In this document: positions 23,747 through 31,621 of the stretch, in pieces | Layout of the letters: every line of letters starts with the position of its first letter | How positions within the stretch are numbered: the stretch's first letter is position 1 | NCBI RefSeq assembly: GCF_011045025.1 | Contig: NZ_JAAKZX010000056.1 | Location: forward strand, 1-48,867 | Length of the DNA stretch: 48,867 bases | Reading direction: 5' to 3' | From: Streptomyces ureilyticus | GTDB taxonomy: Bacteria > Actinomycetota > Actinomycetes > Streptomycetales > Streptomycetaceae | Position numbers and translations under genes: made by a program | The notes under the pieces: model-generated | The model's database searches: none | What the model was told of the DNA's origin: nothing | The model's input: the letters and a program-made list of their open reading frames with translations, nothing else

Positions 23747-24616
23747 ATGGCGAATGGGCAGTGGTACCCCCCGGAGTGGCCGGACCGTATCCGCGCGCTC
23801 GCGGAGGGCAGGCTCACACCGGTCGTCCCCAAGCGGGCGGCCACCGTCATGCTGCTCAAGGACACCGACGGCACTCCCGCCGTACACATGCTGCGCAGAC
23901 GCGCCTCCATGGCCTTCGCCGGAGGCGCGTACGCGTATCCCGGGGGCGGTGTGGACCCCAGGGACGACGACCGGCAGATCCGCTGGACGGGCCCCACGCG
24001 CGCGTGGTGGGCATCCCGGCTCGGCGTCGACGAGACCTCCGCCCAGGCGATCGTCTGCGCGGCGGTGCGCGAGACGTATGAGGAGGCGGGCGTGCTGCTC
24101 GCCGGACCCACCCCGGACAGCGTTGTCGGTGACACCACGGGCGACGACTGGGAGGCGGACCGTGAGGCCCTGGTCGCCCGGGACGTCTCCTTCGCCGAGT
24201 TCCTGGAGCGCAGGGGGCTCGTGCTGCGATCCGACCTCCTGGGGGCGTGGACGCGGTGGATCACCCCGGAGTTCGAACCCCGCCGCTACGACACCTGGTT
24301 CTTCGTGGCCGCCCTCCCGAAGGGGCAGCGCACCCGCAACGCCTCCACGGAGGCCGACAGCACCGTCTGGATCAGCCCCGGCGAGGCGGCGGACGCGTAC
24401 GACAAGGGCGACCTCCTGATGATGCCGCCCACCATCGCGACCCTGCGCCAGCTCCGCTCGTACGCCACTGCCGCCGATGCCCTCGCCGCCGCACCCGGGC
24501 GCGACCTGGCCCCCGTCCTGGCCCAGGCCCGCCTGGAGGACGGCGAGCTGGTGCTGTCCTGGCCGGGCCACGACGAGTTCACGAAGCACATCCCGACCGG
24601 TGGAGCCCCCGCATGA
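23747..24616 (+). CDS. NUDIX hydrolase
   Basis: The 289-residue protein has a NUDIX box starting at AYPGGGVDPRDDD, with the catalytic helix AAVRETYEEAGVLLA near residue 105; an insertion of about 40 residues separates the two parts, as in longer RNU/NUDT19-like members. These enzymes split nucleoside diphosphates linked to another group, often CoA derivatives for this subgroup. The second half is helical with WITPEFEPRRYDTWFF, typical of NUDT19-like proteins. The stop overlaps the start of the metallo-beta-lactamase-fold gene, so they form an operon. Confidence 0.85.
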   Translation: MANGQWYPPEWPDRIRALAEGRLTPVVPKRAATVMLLKDTDGTPAVHMLRRRASMAFAGGAYAYPGGGVDPRDDDRQIRWTGPTRAWWASRLGVDETSAQAIVCAAVRETYEEAGVLLAGPTPDSVVGDTTGDDWEADREALVARDVSFAEFLERRGLVLRSDLLGAWTRWITPEFEPRRYDTWFFVAALPKGQRTRNASTEADSTVWISPGEAADAYDKGDLLMMPPTIATLRQLRSYATAADALAAAPGRDLAPVLAQARLEDGELVLSWPGHDEFTKHIPTGGAPA

Positions 24617-25443
24617 CGGACGCAGCAGCCCTTCCCGGCCAGCCGCGGGGCGGGGTTCTCGATGGCCCCGCCACTGCGCGTGCGATCAACGTTCTCGCCC
24701 CCAACGCGTCCCCGATGACGCTCGACGGGACGAACACCTGGGTCCTCTCGGAGCCGGACTCCGAGCTCGCGGTGGTGATCGATCCAGGGCCCCTGGACGA
24801 CGTACACCTGCGCAATGTCGTGGACACCGCCGAGAAGGCGGGCAAGCGGGTCGCGCTGACCCTGCTGACGCACGGGCACCCCGACCATGCCGAGGGCGCC
24901 ACCCGGTTCGCGGAGCTGACCGGCACGAAGGTACGGGCGCTCGACCCGGCGCTGCGGCTCGGTGACGAGGGCCTGGCGGCCGGAGACGTGGTCAGGACGG
25001 GCGGCCTGGAGCTGCGCGTCGTACCGACGCCCGGCCACACCGCCGACTCGCTGTGCTTCCATCTGCCCGCCGACCGGGCCGTCCTGACCGGCGACACGAT
25101 CCTGGGCCGCGGCACCACGGTCGTCGCCCACCCCGACGGCCGCCTCGGCGACTACCTGGACACCCTGCGGCGCCTGAGGTCCCTGACGGTCGACGACGGC
25201 GTACACACAGTGCTGCCGGGCCACGGCCCCGTCCTGGACGACGCCCAGGGAGCCGTCGAGTTCTACCTGGCCCACCGCGCCCACCGCCTGGCCCAGGTAG
25301 AGACGGCGGTCGAGGACGGCTACCGCACCCCGAGCGAGGTGGTGGCCCACGTCTACGCCGACGTGGACCGCTCCCTGTGGCCGGCAGCGGAACTGTCGGT
25401 ACGAGCACAGCTGGACTACCTACGGGAGCACGGCCTCATCTAG
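24613..25443 (+). CDS. Metallo-beta-lactamase-fold hydrolase (LACTB2-like)
   Basis: A 276-residue protein with the full metal site: THGHPDHAEG near residue 90, the His of PTPGHTADS near 140, Asp in LTGDTILG near 161, and the His in LPGHGPV near 205. The winged-helix-like tail (RTPSEVVAHVYADV) fits LACTB2-type proteins, some of which cut RNA. It matches Rv3677c by gene order. The ATG overlaps the NUDIX stop by 4 bp. The substrate is unknown; a lactamase role is unlikely. Confidence 0.88.
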   Translation: MTDAAALPGQPRGGVLDGPATARAINVLAPNASPMTLDGTNTWVLSEPDSELAVVIDPGPLDDVHLRNVVDTAEKAGKRVALTLLTHGHPDHAEGATRFAELTGTKVRALDPALRLGDEGLAAGDVVRTGGLELRVVPTPGHTADSLCFHLPADRAVLTGDTILGRGTTVVAHPDGRLGDYLDTLRRLRSLTVDDGVHTVLPGHGPVLDDAQGAVEFYLAHRAHRLAQVETAVEDGYRTPSEVVAHVYADVDRSLWPAAELSVRAQLDYLREHGLI

Positions 25444-25774
25444 CCCCGTAAAGGGGCGTGGGGCTGTGTCGATTTGCGGCTCCGCCGCGATGGGGGTCCC
25501 CCCGCTCGAGCGAAGCCGAGAGTGGGGGAGCAGCCGAGAGTGGGGGAGCGACAGCCACGACGGGCCGTCAGCCGCGACACGACTGTCGTCCCCACCCCTT
25601 GGCGGGGTTCTGGGGCGCAGCCCCAGGGATGGGACGGGCAGGGGCGGCGGGGGCGAGATCCATCCCGGCCCGCCCCCGAGGGCGACAACAACCGGCCCGC
25701 CCCGAGGGCGACAACAAACGGGCCCCGCCCTCCAAAAGGGCGGGACCCCACAGACGTACGGCCAAGACCCAGCG
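25444..25774. repeat. Repeat-rich convergent intergenic region
   Basis: This 331-bp gap between convergent genes has an 18-bp tandem duplication (AGCCGAGAGTGGGGGAGC, 25514-25549), a TGGGGCGCAGCCCCA hairpin (25611-25625), two copies of a 26-27-bp unit ending GAGGGCGACAACAA (25665-25691, 25692-25717), and a GC hairpin at 25720-25749 that likely ends crp. The CGCTCGAGCGAAGCCGAGAGTGGGGGAG motif type is common in Streptomyces intergenic DNA. No gene is seen. Confidence 0.75.
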
Positions 25775-26449
25775 TCAGCGCGACCGCTTGGCCAACCGCT
25801 CCACATCCAGCAAAATCACCGCACGCGCCTCCAGCCGAAGCCATCCACGCCCGGCGAAGTCGGCAAGCGCCTTGTTGACCGTCTCACGGGAGGCGCCGAC
25901 CAGCTGGGCGAGCTCCTCCTGCGTGAGGTCGTGCACCACATGGATGCCCTCTTCGGACTGCACGCCAAAGCGGCGCGAGAGGTCGAGCAGAGCGCGCGCG
26001 ACCCGGCCGGGAACGTCCGAAAAGACCAGGTCGGACATCTGGTCGTTCGTCTTGCGCAGGCGCCGCGCGACGGCGCGCAGCAGGGCGGCGGCCACCTCGG
26101 GCCGCGCGTTCAGCCACGGCTGAAGGTCGCCGTGACCCAGGCCCAGCAGCTTGACCTCGGTCAGCGCGCTGGCAGTCGCCGTGCGCGGGCCCGGGTCGAA
26201 CAGCGACAGCTCGCCGATGAGCTCGCCGGGACCGAGGACGGCGAGCATGTTCTCGCGGCCGTCGGGGGACGTGCGGTGGAGCTTGACCTTGCCTTCGGTG
26301 ACCACGTACAGGCGGTCACCCGGGTCACCCTCGTGGAAGAGCGCGTCGCCGCGCGCGAGGGTCACCTCACTCATGGAGGCGCGGAGCTCCGCGGCCTGCT
26401 CGTCATCGAGCGCCGCGAAGAGCGGGGCGCGCCGCAGAACGTCGTCCAC
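25775..26449 (-). CDS. crp: Crp/Fnr-family cAMP receptor protein
   Basis: The 224-residue protein has a cyclic-nucleotide domain (about 10-125) with the phosphate-binding segment GELIGELSLFDPGPRTATA, a dimer helix, and a C-terminal winged helix (about 170-215) whose recognition helix is in LAQLVGASRETVNKALADF. In S. coelicolor Crp binds cAMP and controls germination and secondary metabolism. The start was set at GTG 26449 (VDDVLRRAPLF) because AAGGAG lies 7 bp before it and the length then matches known Crp. A Crp-type palindrome lies about 90 bp upstream, which suggests self-control. It is divergent from nth, as in M. tuberculosis (Rv3676). Confidence 0.95.
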   Translation of the reverse strand: MDDVLRRAPLFAALDDEQAAELRASMSEVTLARGDALFHEGDPGDRLYVVTEGKVKLHRTSPDGRENMLAVLGPGELIGELSLFDPGPRTATASALTEVKLLGLGHGDLQPWLNARPEVAAALLRAVARRLRKTNDQMSDLVFSDVPGRVARALLDLSRRFGVQSEEGIHVVHDLTQEELAQLVGASRETVNKALADFAGRGWLRLEARAVILLDVERLAKRSR

Positions 26450-26538
26450 GAGTTCTCTCCTTGTCGACCTGCTCAGGGGATCTTGCTCCCCCGTGTACCA
26501 GGGGACGGTGTTCCCCATATTGCCGGACGGTCCAAACA

Positions 26539-26553
26539 GTGTGATCAGTCACA
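26539..26553. promoter_or_regulatory. Crp-type operator between crp and nth
   Basis: GTGTGATCAGTCAC (26539-26552) fits the S. coelicolor Crp consensus GTG-N6-GNCAC exactly and is nearly palindromic (TGTGA, TCAG, TCACA at 26540-26553). It lies in the shared crp/nth promoter region. Confidence 0.6.
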
Positions 26554-26655
26554 AGTCTGCCGCACGTACGTGCCGGACAGTGCGGCAGGGGGCCAATTGG
26601 GGTCCGATCCCGGAGGGCCGGGGCGGATGTCAGTGGTGGGCTTTAGGCTGGCCGG

Positions 26656-27684
26656 GTGTCCAAATCGCCGGTGAGAGCACAGGCCAAGGGGGCTGAACGG
26701 GTGGCTGCACGTCGCGATTCCGCTGTGGGCGAACAGAGCCCCGACGGAACGAAGAAAACGGCAAAGGCGGCACATCCGGCACCGGTCAAGCGGACGCCGG
26801 GAGCCGCGAAGAAGGCAACGTCTACTACGAAGAAGGCCGCGCCCGTGAAAAAGGCTGCCAAGAAGACTGCGCCTGCGAAGAACGAATCCCGTACCGCCCT
26901 CGTCCGCCGCGCCCGCCGTATCAACCGCGAGCTCGCCGAGGTCTACCCGTACGCCCACCCGGAGCTGGACTTCGAGAACCCCTTCCAGCTCGTGATCGCC
27001 ACCGTCCTGTCGGCCCAGACGACGGACCTGCGGGTGAACCAGACGACGCCGACGCTCTTCGCCAAGTACCCGACCCCCGAGGATCTGGCCGCCGCGAACC
27101 CCGAGGAGGTCGAGGAGATCCTGCGTCCGTGCGGGTTCTTCCGGGCCAAGACCAAGTCGGTGATAGGGCTCTCCAAGGCCCTGCGGGACGACTTCGGTGG
27201 CGAGGTCCCCGGACGCCTGGAGGACCTGGTCAAGCTTCCTGGAGTGGGCCGGAAAACCGCCTTCGTCGTACTCGGCAACGCCTACGGGCGGCCAGGAATC
27301 ACCGTGGACACCCATTTCCAGCGTCTCGTCCGCCGCTGGCAGTGGACCGACCAGAAGGAGCCGGACAAGATCGAGGCGGCCGTGGGCGCGCTCTTCCCCA
27401 AGAGTGACTGGACGGACCTCTCCCACCACGTGATCTGGCACGGCCGCCGGATCTGCCACGCCCGCAAACCCGCCTGCGGCGCCTGCCCCATCGCCCCGCT
27501 CTGCCCGGCGTACGGAGAGGGCGAGACGGACCCGGAGAAGGCCAGGAAGCTTCTGAAGTACGAGAAGGGCGGCTTCCCCGGCCAGCGCCTGAAGCCCCCG
27601 CAGGCGTACCTGGACGCTGGTGGCCTCCCCGCGCCGCCGCTGGGGGTGCCCGTGCCGAGCGCGTCTGCGGCGGATTCGGGATGA
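26656..27684 (+). CDS. nth: Endonuclease III with Lys/Ala-rich N-terminal tail
   Basis: This bifunctional DNA glycosylase/AP lyase removes oxidised pyrimidines. The HhH-GPD core runs from about residue 80: helix-hairpin-helix LPGVGRKTAFVVL with the catalytic Lys (near 200), the Asp in TVDTHFQRL (near 218), and a [4Fe-4S] loop C-x6-C-x2-C-x5-C (CHARKPACGACPIAPLC). Before the core there is a tail of about 70 residues rich in Lys and Ala (AKKATSTTKKAAPVKKAAKK), similar to histone-H1-like and HupS tails. Total length 342 is well above the usual 210-260. The start is GTG 26656; a later ATG is not available before the core. Confidence 0.93.
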   Translation: MSKSPVRAQAKGAERVAARRDSAVGEQSPDGTKKTAKAAHPAPVKRTPGAAKKATSTTKKAAPVKKAAKKTAPAKNESRTALVRRARRINRELAEVYPYAHPELDFENPFQLVIATVLSAQTTDLRVNQTTPTLFAKYPTPEDLAAANPEEVEEILRPCGFFRAKTKSVIGLSKALRDDFGGEVPGRLEDLVKLPGVGRKTAFVVLGNAYGRPGITVDTHFQRLVRRWQWTDQKEPDKIEAAVGALFPKSDWTDLSHHVIWHGRRICHARKPACGACPIAPLCPAYGEGETDPEKARKLLKYEKGGFPGQRLKPPQAYLDAGGLPAPPLGVPVPSASAADSG

Positions 27685-27736
27685 CGGAACGATCGGACGG
27701 GCTGCGGGCGTTGAGATCAGCAGAACGGGGGTGTCG

Positions 27737-28432
27737 ATGACGCACGCGAGCGATATGCGGGGCGGCCGCTTGAGCCTGAGCAAGGATGGTCTGCCCGACT
27801 GGCTGGACCCGGTGGTGCACGCCGTAGAGACGGTGGAGCCGGTCCAGCTCAGCCGCTTCCTGCCGCCGGCCAACGGCGCGGGCCGCCAGTCCGCCGTGCT
27901 GATCCTGTTCGGCGAGGGGGAGTGCGGCCCCGAACTGCTGCTCATGGAGCGGGCCCATTCGCTCAGATCGCATGCGGGGCAGCCGTCGTTCCCCGGTGGC
28001 GCCCTCGACCCGGAGGACGGCGACCCGAAGGCCGACGGGCCGCTGCGGGCCGCTCTCCGCGAGGCCGAGGAGGAGACCGGCCTCGACCCGCGCGGCGTCC
28101 AGCTCTTCGGCGTGCTGCCCGCGCTCTACATCCCGGTGAGCGGCTTCGTGGTCACCCCGGTGCTGGGCTGGTGGCGCGAACGTACGCCGGTGGGTGTCGT
28201 CGATCCGAACGAGACGGCCCGGGTCTTCACGGTCCCCGTGGCGGATCTCACGGACCCCGCCAACCGCGCGACGACCGTCCACCCCAGCGGCCACCGAGGT
28301 CCGGCATTTCTGGTCGAATCGGCCCTGGTCTGGGGTTTCACGGCCGGAATCATCGACCGTCTCCTGCACTACTCGGGCTGGGAACGACCTTGGGACCGGG
28401 ACAAGCGGGTCCCGCTCGACTGGCGCTCATGA
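27737..28432 (+). CDS. NUDIX hydrolase, CoA pyrophosphatase type
   Basis: The 231-residue protein has the CoAse-like block LRSHAGQPSFPGGALDPEDGD followed by REAEEETGL, the NUDIX helix with metal-binding Glu. The motif SHAGQ.SFPGG upstream of the box is a mark of CoA pyrophosphatases (NUDT7/8, NudL), which cut CoA to phosphopantetheine and adenosine 3',5'-bisphosphate. It follows nth and precedes the MarP-like protease, as Rv3672c does. The ATG 27737 is preferred over an upstream frame at 27620; GTG 27731 is possible. Confidence 0.87.
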   Translation: MTHASDMRGGRLSLSKDGLPDWLDPVVHAVETVEPVQLSRFLPPANGAGRQSAVLILFGEGECGPELLLMERAHSLRSHAGQPSFPGGALDPEDGDPKADGPLRAALREAEEETGLDPRGVQLFGVLPALYIPVSGFVVTPVLGWWRERTPVGVVDPNETARVFTVPVADLTDPANRATTVHPSGHRGPAFLVESALVWGFTAGIIDRLLHYSGWERPWDRDKRVPLDWRS

Positions 28433-28552
28433 CAGGGTGGCGTGCGTGCTGTGTCTTCCCAGGGGTCGCTGTGTCCCATTGCCGCTGCGCGGCGGGCCGG
28501 ACCCCCGGCCGGGCGATGGCGAACGTGAAGTGACGAGGCGAGGCCTGAATCA

Positions 28553-29752
28553 GTGAACGTGCTGGACATCCTGCTGCTGGTCGCCGCCGTGTGGTTCGCG
28601 ATCGTGGGCTATCGCCAGGGGTTCGTCGTCGGCATCCTGTCGGTGATCGGCTTCCTGGGCGGCGGTCTCGTCGCCGTCTATCTGCTGCCCGTCATCTGGG
28701 ACGCCCTGACCGATGACGCCGAGGTGGGCACCACGGCCGCCGTTGTCGCGGTGGTCATCGTGATCGTCTGTGCCTCCGTCGGCCAGGCCCTCACCACCCA
28801 CCTGGGCAGCAAGCTGCGCCGGTACATCACCTGGTCCCCGGCCCGCGCCCTGGATGCCACGGGCGGCGCCCTGGTCAACGTGGTGGCGATGCTGCTGGTC
28901 GCCTGGCTGATCGGCTCGGCCCTCGCCGGTACGACACTGCCGACGCTCGGCAAGGAGGTCCGTAACTCCAAGGTGCTGCTCGGCGTGTCGCGGGCCCTTC
29001 CCGCACAGGCCGACACCTGGTTCGCCGACTTCTCCTCCGTCCTCGCGCAGAACGGCTTCCCGCAGGTCTTCAGCCCGTTCTCGAACGAGCCCATCAACGA
29101 AGTGCAGGCCCCCGACCCGGCCTTGGCCAACAGCCCGGTCGCCGCCCGCGCCCAGCGTTCCATCGTCAAGGTCACCGGCACCGCCGAGAGCTGCGGCAAG
29201 GTCCTCGAAGGCACCGGCTTCGTCTTCGGCCAGCGCCGCGTGATGACGAACGCGCACGTGGTGGGTGGCGTCGACGAGCCGTACGTCCAGATAGGCGGCG
29301 AGGGCAAACGGTACGCCGGGAAGGTAGTGCTCTATGACTGGGAGCGCGACATCGCCGTACTCGACGTGCCCGATCTGCGCGCCCCCGCCCTCCAGTTCAC
29401 GTCCCAGGACGCCGCGAGCGGCGAGGGCGCGATCGTCGCGGGCTTCCCGGAGAACGGCTCGTACACCGTCAACGCGGCGCGCGTACGCGGCCGCATCACG
29501 GCCGACGGCCCGGACATCTACCACCGGGGCACCGTTCGCCGCGACGTCTACTCGCTCTACGCGACCGTGCGCCAGGGCAACTCGGGTGGCCCGCTGCTCA
29601 CCCCGGACGGCAAGGTGTACGGGGTGGTCTTCGCGAAGTCCCTCGACGACCCGGAGACGGGGTACGCGCTCACCGCGGACGAGGTCCAGGAGGACATCGC
29701 CAAGGGCCGCACCGCCGTCCAGCAGGTGGACAGCGACAGCTGCGCGCTGTAA
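28553..29752 (+). CDS. MarP-like membrane serine protease (CvpA domain + trypsin fold)
   Basis: The 399-residue protein has four hydrophobic segments in its first 150 residues, of the colicin V production (CvpA) type, then an extracellular trypsin-like domain with His in TNAHVVGG (near 235), Asp in ERDIAVLDV (near 266) and Ser in RQGNSGGPLL (near 344). Two cysteines (ESCGK, DSCAL) near both ends of the protease domain could form the disulphide known in MarP (Rv3671c), which supports acid and oxidative stress survival by processing a peptidoglycan hydrolase. GTG 28553 is the start; gene order next to NUDIX and nth is the same as in M. tuberculosis. Confidence 0.92.
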   Translation: MNVLDILLLVAAVWFAIVGYRQGFVVGILSVIGFLGGGLVAVYLLPVIWDALTDDAEVGTTAAVVAVVIVIVCASVGQALTTHLGSKLRRYITWSPARALDATGGALVNVVAMLLVAWLIGSALAGTTLPTLGKEVRNSKVLLGVSRALPAQADTWFADFSSVLAQNGFPQVFSPFSNEPINEVQAPDPALANSPVAARAQRSIVKVTGTAESCGKVLEGTGFVFGQRRVMTNAHVVGGVDEPYVQIGGEGKRYAGKVVLYDWERDIAVLDVPDLRAPALQFTSQDAASGEGAIVAGFPENGSYTVNAARVRGRITADGPDIYHRGTVRRDVYSLYATVRQGNSGGPLLTPDGKVYGVVFAKSLDDPETGYALTADEVQEDIAKGRTAVQQVDSDSCAL

Positions 29753-29787
29753 CCGGGTGTGTCGCGAGCCGCTGTGTTGCGAGCGGG

Positions 29788-29967
29788 TCAGCCGCGAGGG
29801 TGGCGCAGGCGCGCCGAGACCCAGCGGGCCCGGCGCCTCAGAATGTGCGGGATGCCCAGCCGGGGGTCCGTGCCCTGCATCTGCGGGGCGCCCCTCTGGT
29901 GGGAGCTCAGGCCACTGGCCGAGCGGCGGTTGCGTGCTGCGTCACTGTAGTCGTGCGTCCAGCCCAT
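29788..29967 (-). CDS. Small basic protein, 59 aa
   Basis: A 59-residue frame on the minus strand begins MGWTHDYSDAARNRRSAS, continues QGTDPRLGIPHILRRRAR and ends RLRHPRG. About nine in ten codons end in G or C, as real genes do here, while the other frames are broken by stops. It has no cysteines, no signal and a strongly basic end. The ribosome site is weak (GGGG before ATG). It lies alone between the MarP-like gene and the alpha/beta hydrolase, the stop facing the former. Function is unknown. It is below the usual length cut-off, so annotation pipelines may miss it. Confidence 0.45.
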   Translation of the reverse strand: MGWTHDYSDAARNRRSASGLSSHQRGAPQMQGTDPRLGIPHILRRRARWVSARLRHPRG

Positions 29968-30109
29968 ACCCCGACGTCTGCCCCTGCCCCAAGGTCGATA
30001 ACCGCCCCCATGCCCCCCAATTGGCCTATGCGCCAGGCATTGGCCGTTCGTAGGACAGGTGTTCCCGTGGAGGGCCCTCAGCGGCGGCTCGAGCGCTCCC
30101 GTGGACGGC

Positions 30110-31060
30110 TCATCGGTCCGGTTCTGGGTCCTTGAGCCAGTTGATGAGCTCGGTGGAGAACGCCACCGGATCCTCCTCGTGCGGAAAGTGCCCCAGCCCG
30201 TCGAACAGCCGCCAGCGGTACGGCGCTTCGACGTACACCCCGGAGCCCGCCGCGCTGCGCGTCCGCATCACCGGATCGAGCGAGCCGTGCAAGTGCAGCG
30301 TCGGCACCCGCACCGGCCGCTTCATCCGGCGGTTGAACTGGATCCCGTCCGGCCGGGCCAGCGAACGCACCATCCAGCGGTACGGCTCGACCGAGCAGTG
30401 CGCCGTCGACGGAATGAGCATCGCCCGCTGGTACATGGCCACGTCCTCGTCGTCCGGCAGCCGAGGCCCGGACCAGTCCCGTACGAGACGGCCCACCAAG
30501 GCGCCCTCGTCGGCGACGAGTTGACGCTCCGGGATCCAGGGCCGCTGAAAGCCCAAGATGTACGAGCCCGCCCTCGTCTGCTTCATGTCCGACAGCATCG
30601 CCGAGCGCCAGCGCCGGGGGTGCGGCATCGAGGCGACCGCGAGCCGGCGCACCAGCTTGGGGCGCATCACGGCCGCCGTCCACGCCAGATAGCCGCCGAG
30701 GTCATGGCCGACCAGGGCCGCGTCGGGCTCGCCGAGGGACCGTACGACCCCGGTGATGTCGAGGGCGAGGTTCGCCGGGTCGTAGCCGCGGGGCGTGCGG
30801 TCACTTCCGCCGACGCCCCGTAGATCCATCGCGACCGCGCGGAAGCCGGCGTCGGCGAGCGCGACCAGCTGATGCCGCCAGGACCACCAGAACTGCGGGA
30901 AGCCGTGCAGCAGCAGCACCAGGGGTCCGTCACCCAACTCCGCGATGTGGAAACGCGCGCCGTTGGCGGCGACGTCCCGGTGACGCACCTCTTTCGCGCC
31001 GGGCACGTCGAGCCGTACGACCGAGGTGGAGGGCGCCGAGGGTGTGTCGGGGTCCGTCAT
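30110..31060 (-). CDS. Alpha/beta hydrolase, epoxide-hydrolase type
   Basis: The 316-residue protein has the oxyanion loop LLHGFPQFWWSW, the nucleophile elbow VGHDLGGYLAW with Asp near residue 125, and the catalytic His in DGLGHFPHEEDP near 295. A nucleophilic Asp with the FPxxW loop points to epoxide hydrolases or haloalkane dehalogenases rather than esterases. Its position matches EphE (Rv3670). Two lid tyrosines are plausible (MYQRAM, EPYRWM) but not proven. The start overlaps the stop of the holin-like gene by 4 bp, so they are coupled. Confidence 0.88.
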   Translation of the reverse strand: MTDPDTPSAPSTSVVRLDVPGAKEVRHRDVAANGARFHIAELGDGPLVLLLHGFPQFWWSWRHQLVALADAGFRAVAMDLRGVGGSDRTPRGYDPANLALDITGVVRSLGEPDAALVGHDLGGYLAWTAAVMRPKLVRRLAVASMPHPRRWRSAMLSDMKQTRAGSYILGFQRPWIPERQLVADEGALVGRLVRDWSGPRLPDDEDVAMYQRAMLIPSTAHCSVEPYRWMVRSLARPDGIQFNRRMKRPVRVPTLHLHGSLDPVMRTRSAAGSGVYVEAPYRWRLFDGLGHFPHEEDPVAFSTELINWLKDPEPDR

Positions 31061-31545
31061 GAGGACGAGCGTGCCACAGCCTTGACGCCCTCACCGACCC
31101 GGTCGGCCTCGTTCACCTGACGGGGGTGCGGCTTCGCATTCTGCAGGACGGACGCGGTCTCCTTGACCGAAGCCGCCGTCTTCTGCGGACCCTTGCCCTT
31201 CTTGGCCTTCTTCGCGAAGACGACGCCGATCAGGGCGAGCACGCCCGCGACCAGCACGTTCGCCGCGAACGACAGCAGGAAGCAGACCGCGAGGTTCCAG
31301 TCGCTCCAGGTGCGGATCCCGTACGCCAGCGCGAAGCTCAGCATCGGCAGGGAGAAGATCAGTACCGCCCCGGCCGCCGCGAACGCGCCACCGCCCACCG
31401 CACCGCGCTTGACGTCGCGCTTGAGCTGGGCCTTCGCCAGCGCGATCTCGTCGTGCACCAGCGCGGACATCTCGGTCGTCGCCGAGGCGAACAGCTGGCC
31501 GATGCTGCGTTCGGCGCCGACCGGGCTGCCGTCGGGTGCGCTCAT
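31057..31545 (-). CDS. Phage-holin-like membrane protein (DUF1469/PF07332 type)
   Basis: A 162-residue protein: an amphipathic start (SIGQLFASATTEMSALVHDEIALAKAQLKRD), two membrane helices (about 52-77 and 83-108), then a Lys-rich cytoplasmic tail (KKAKKGKGPQK). The pattern is that of the actinobacterial holin superfamily III proteins, which are membrane proteins of unknown role and not tied to phage here. It matches Rv3669 by position. It is co-transcribed with the alpha/beta hydrolase. Confidence 0.82.
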   Translation of the reverse strand: MSAPDGSPVGAERSIGQLFASATTEMSALVHDEIALAKAQLKRDVKRGAVGGGAFAAAGAVLIFSLPMLSFALAYGIRTWSDWNLAVCFLLSFAANVLVAGVLALIGVVFAKKAKKGKGPQKTAASVKETASVLQNAKPHPRQVNEADRVGEGVKAVARSSS

Positions 31546-31621
31546 CGCGTTCTCCCTGTTCTCTTGGGCGTCTCGACCCCTGAGCCTCTGGACTCTTGGG
31601 GCGTTTTGCGTGTGTGTCAGA

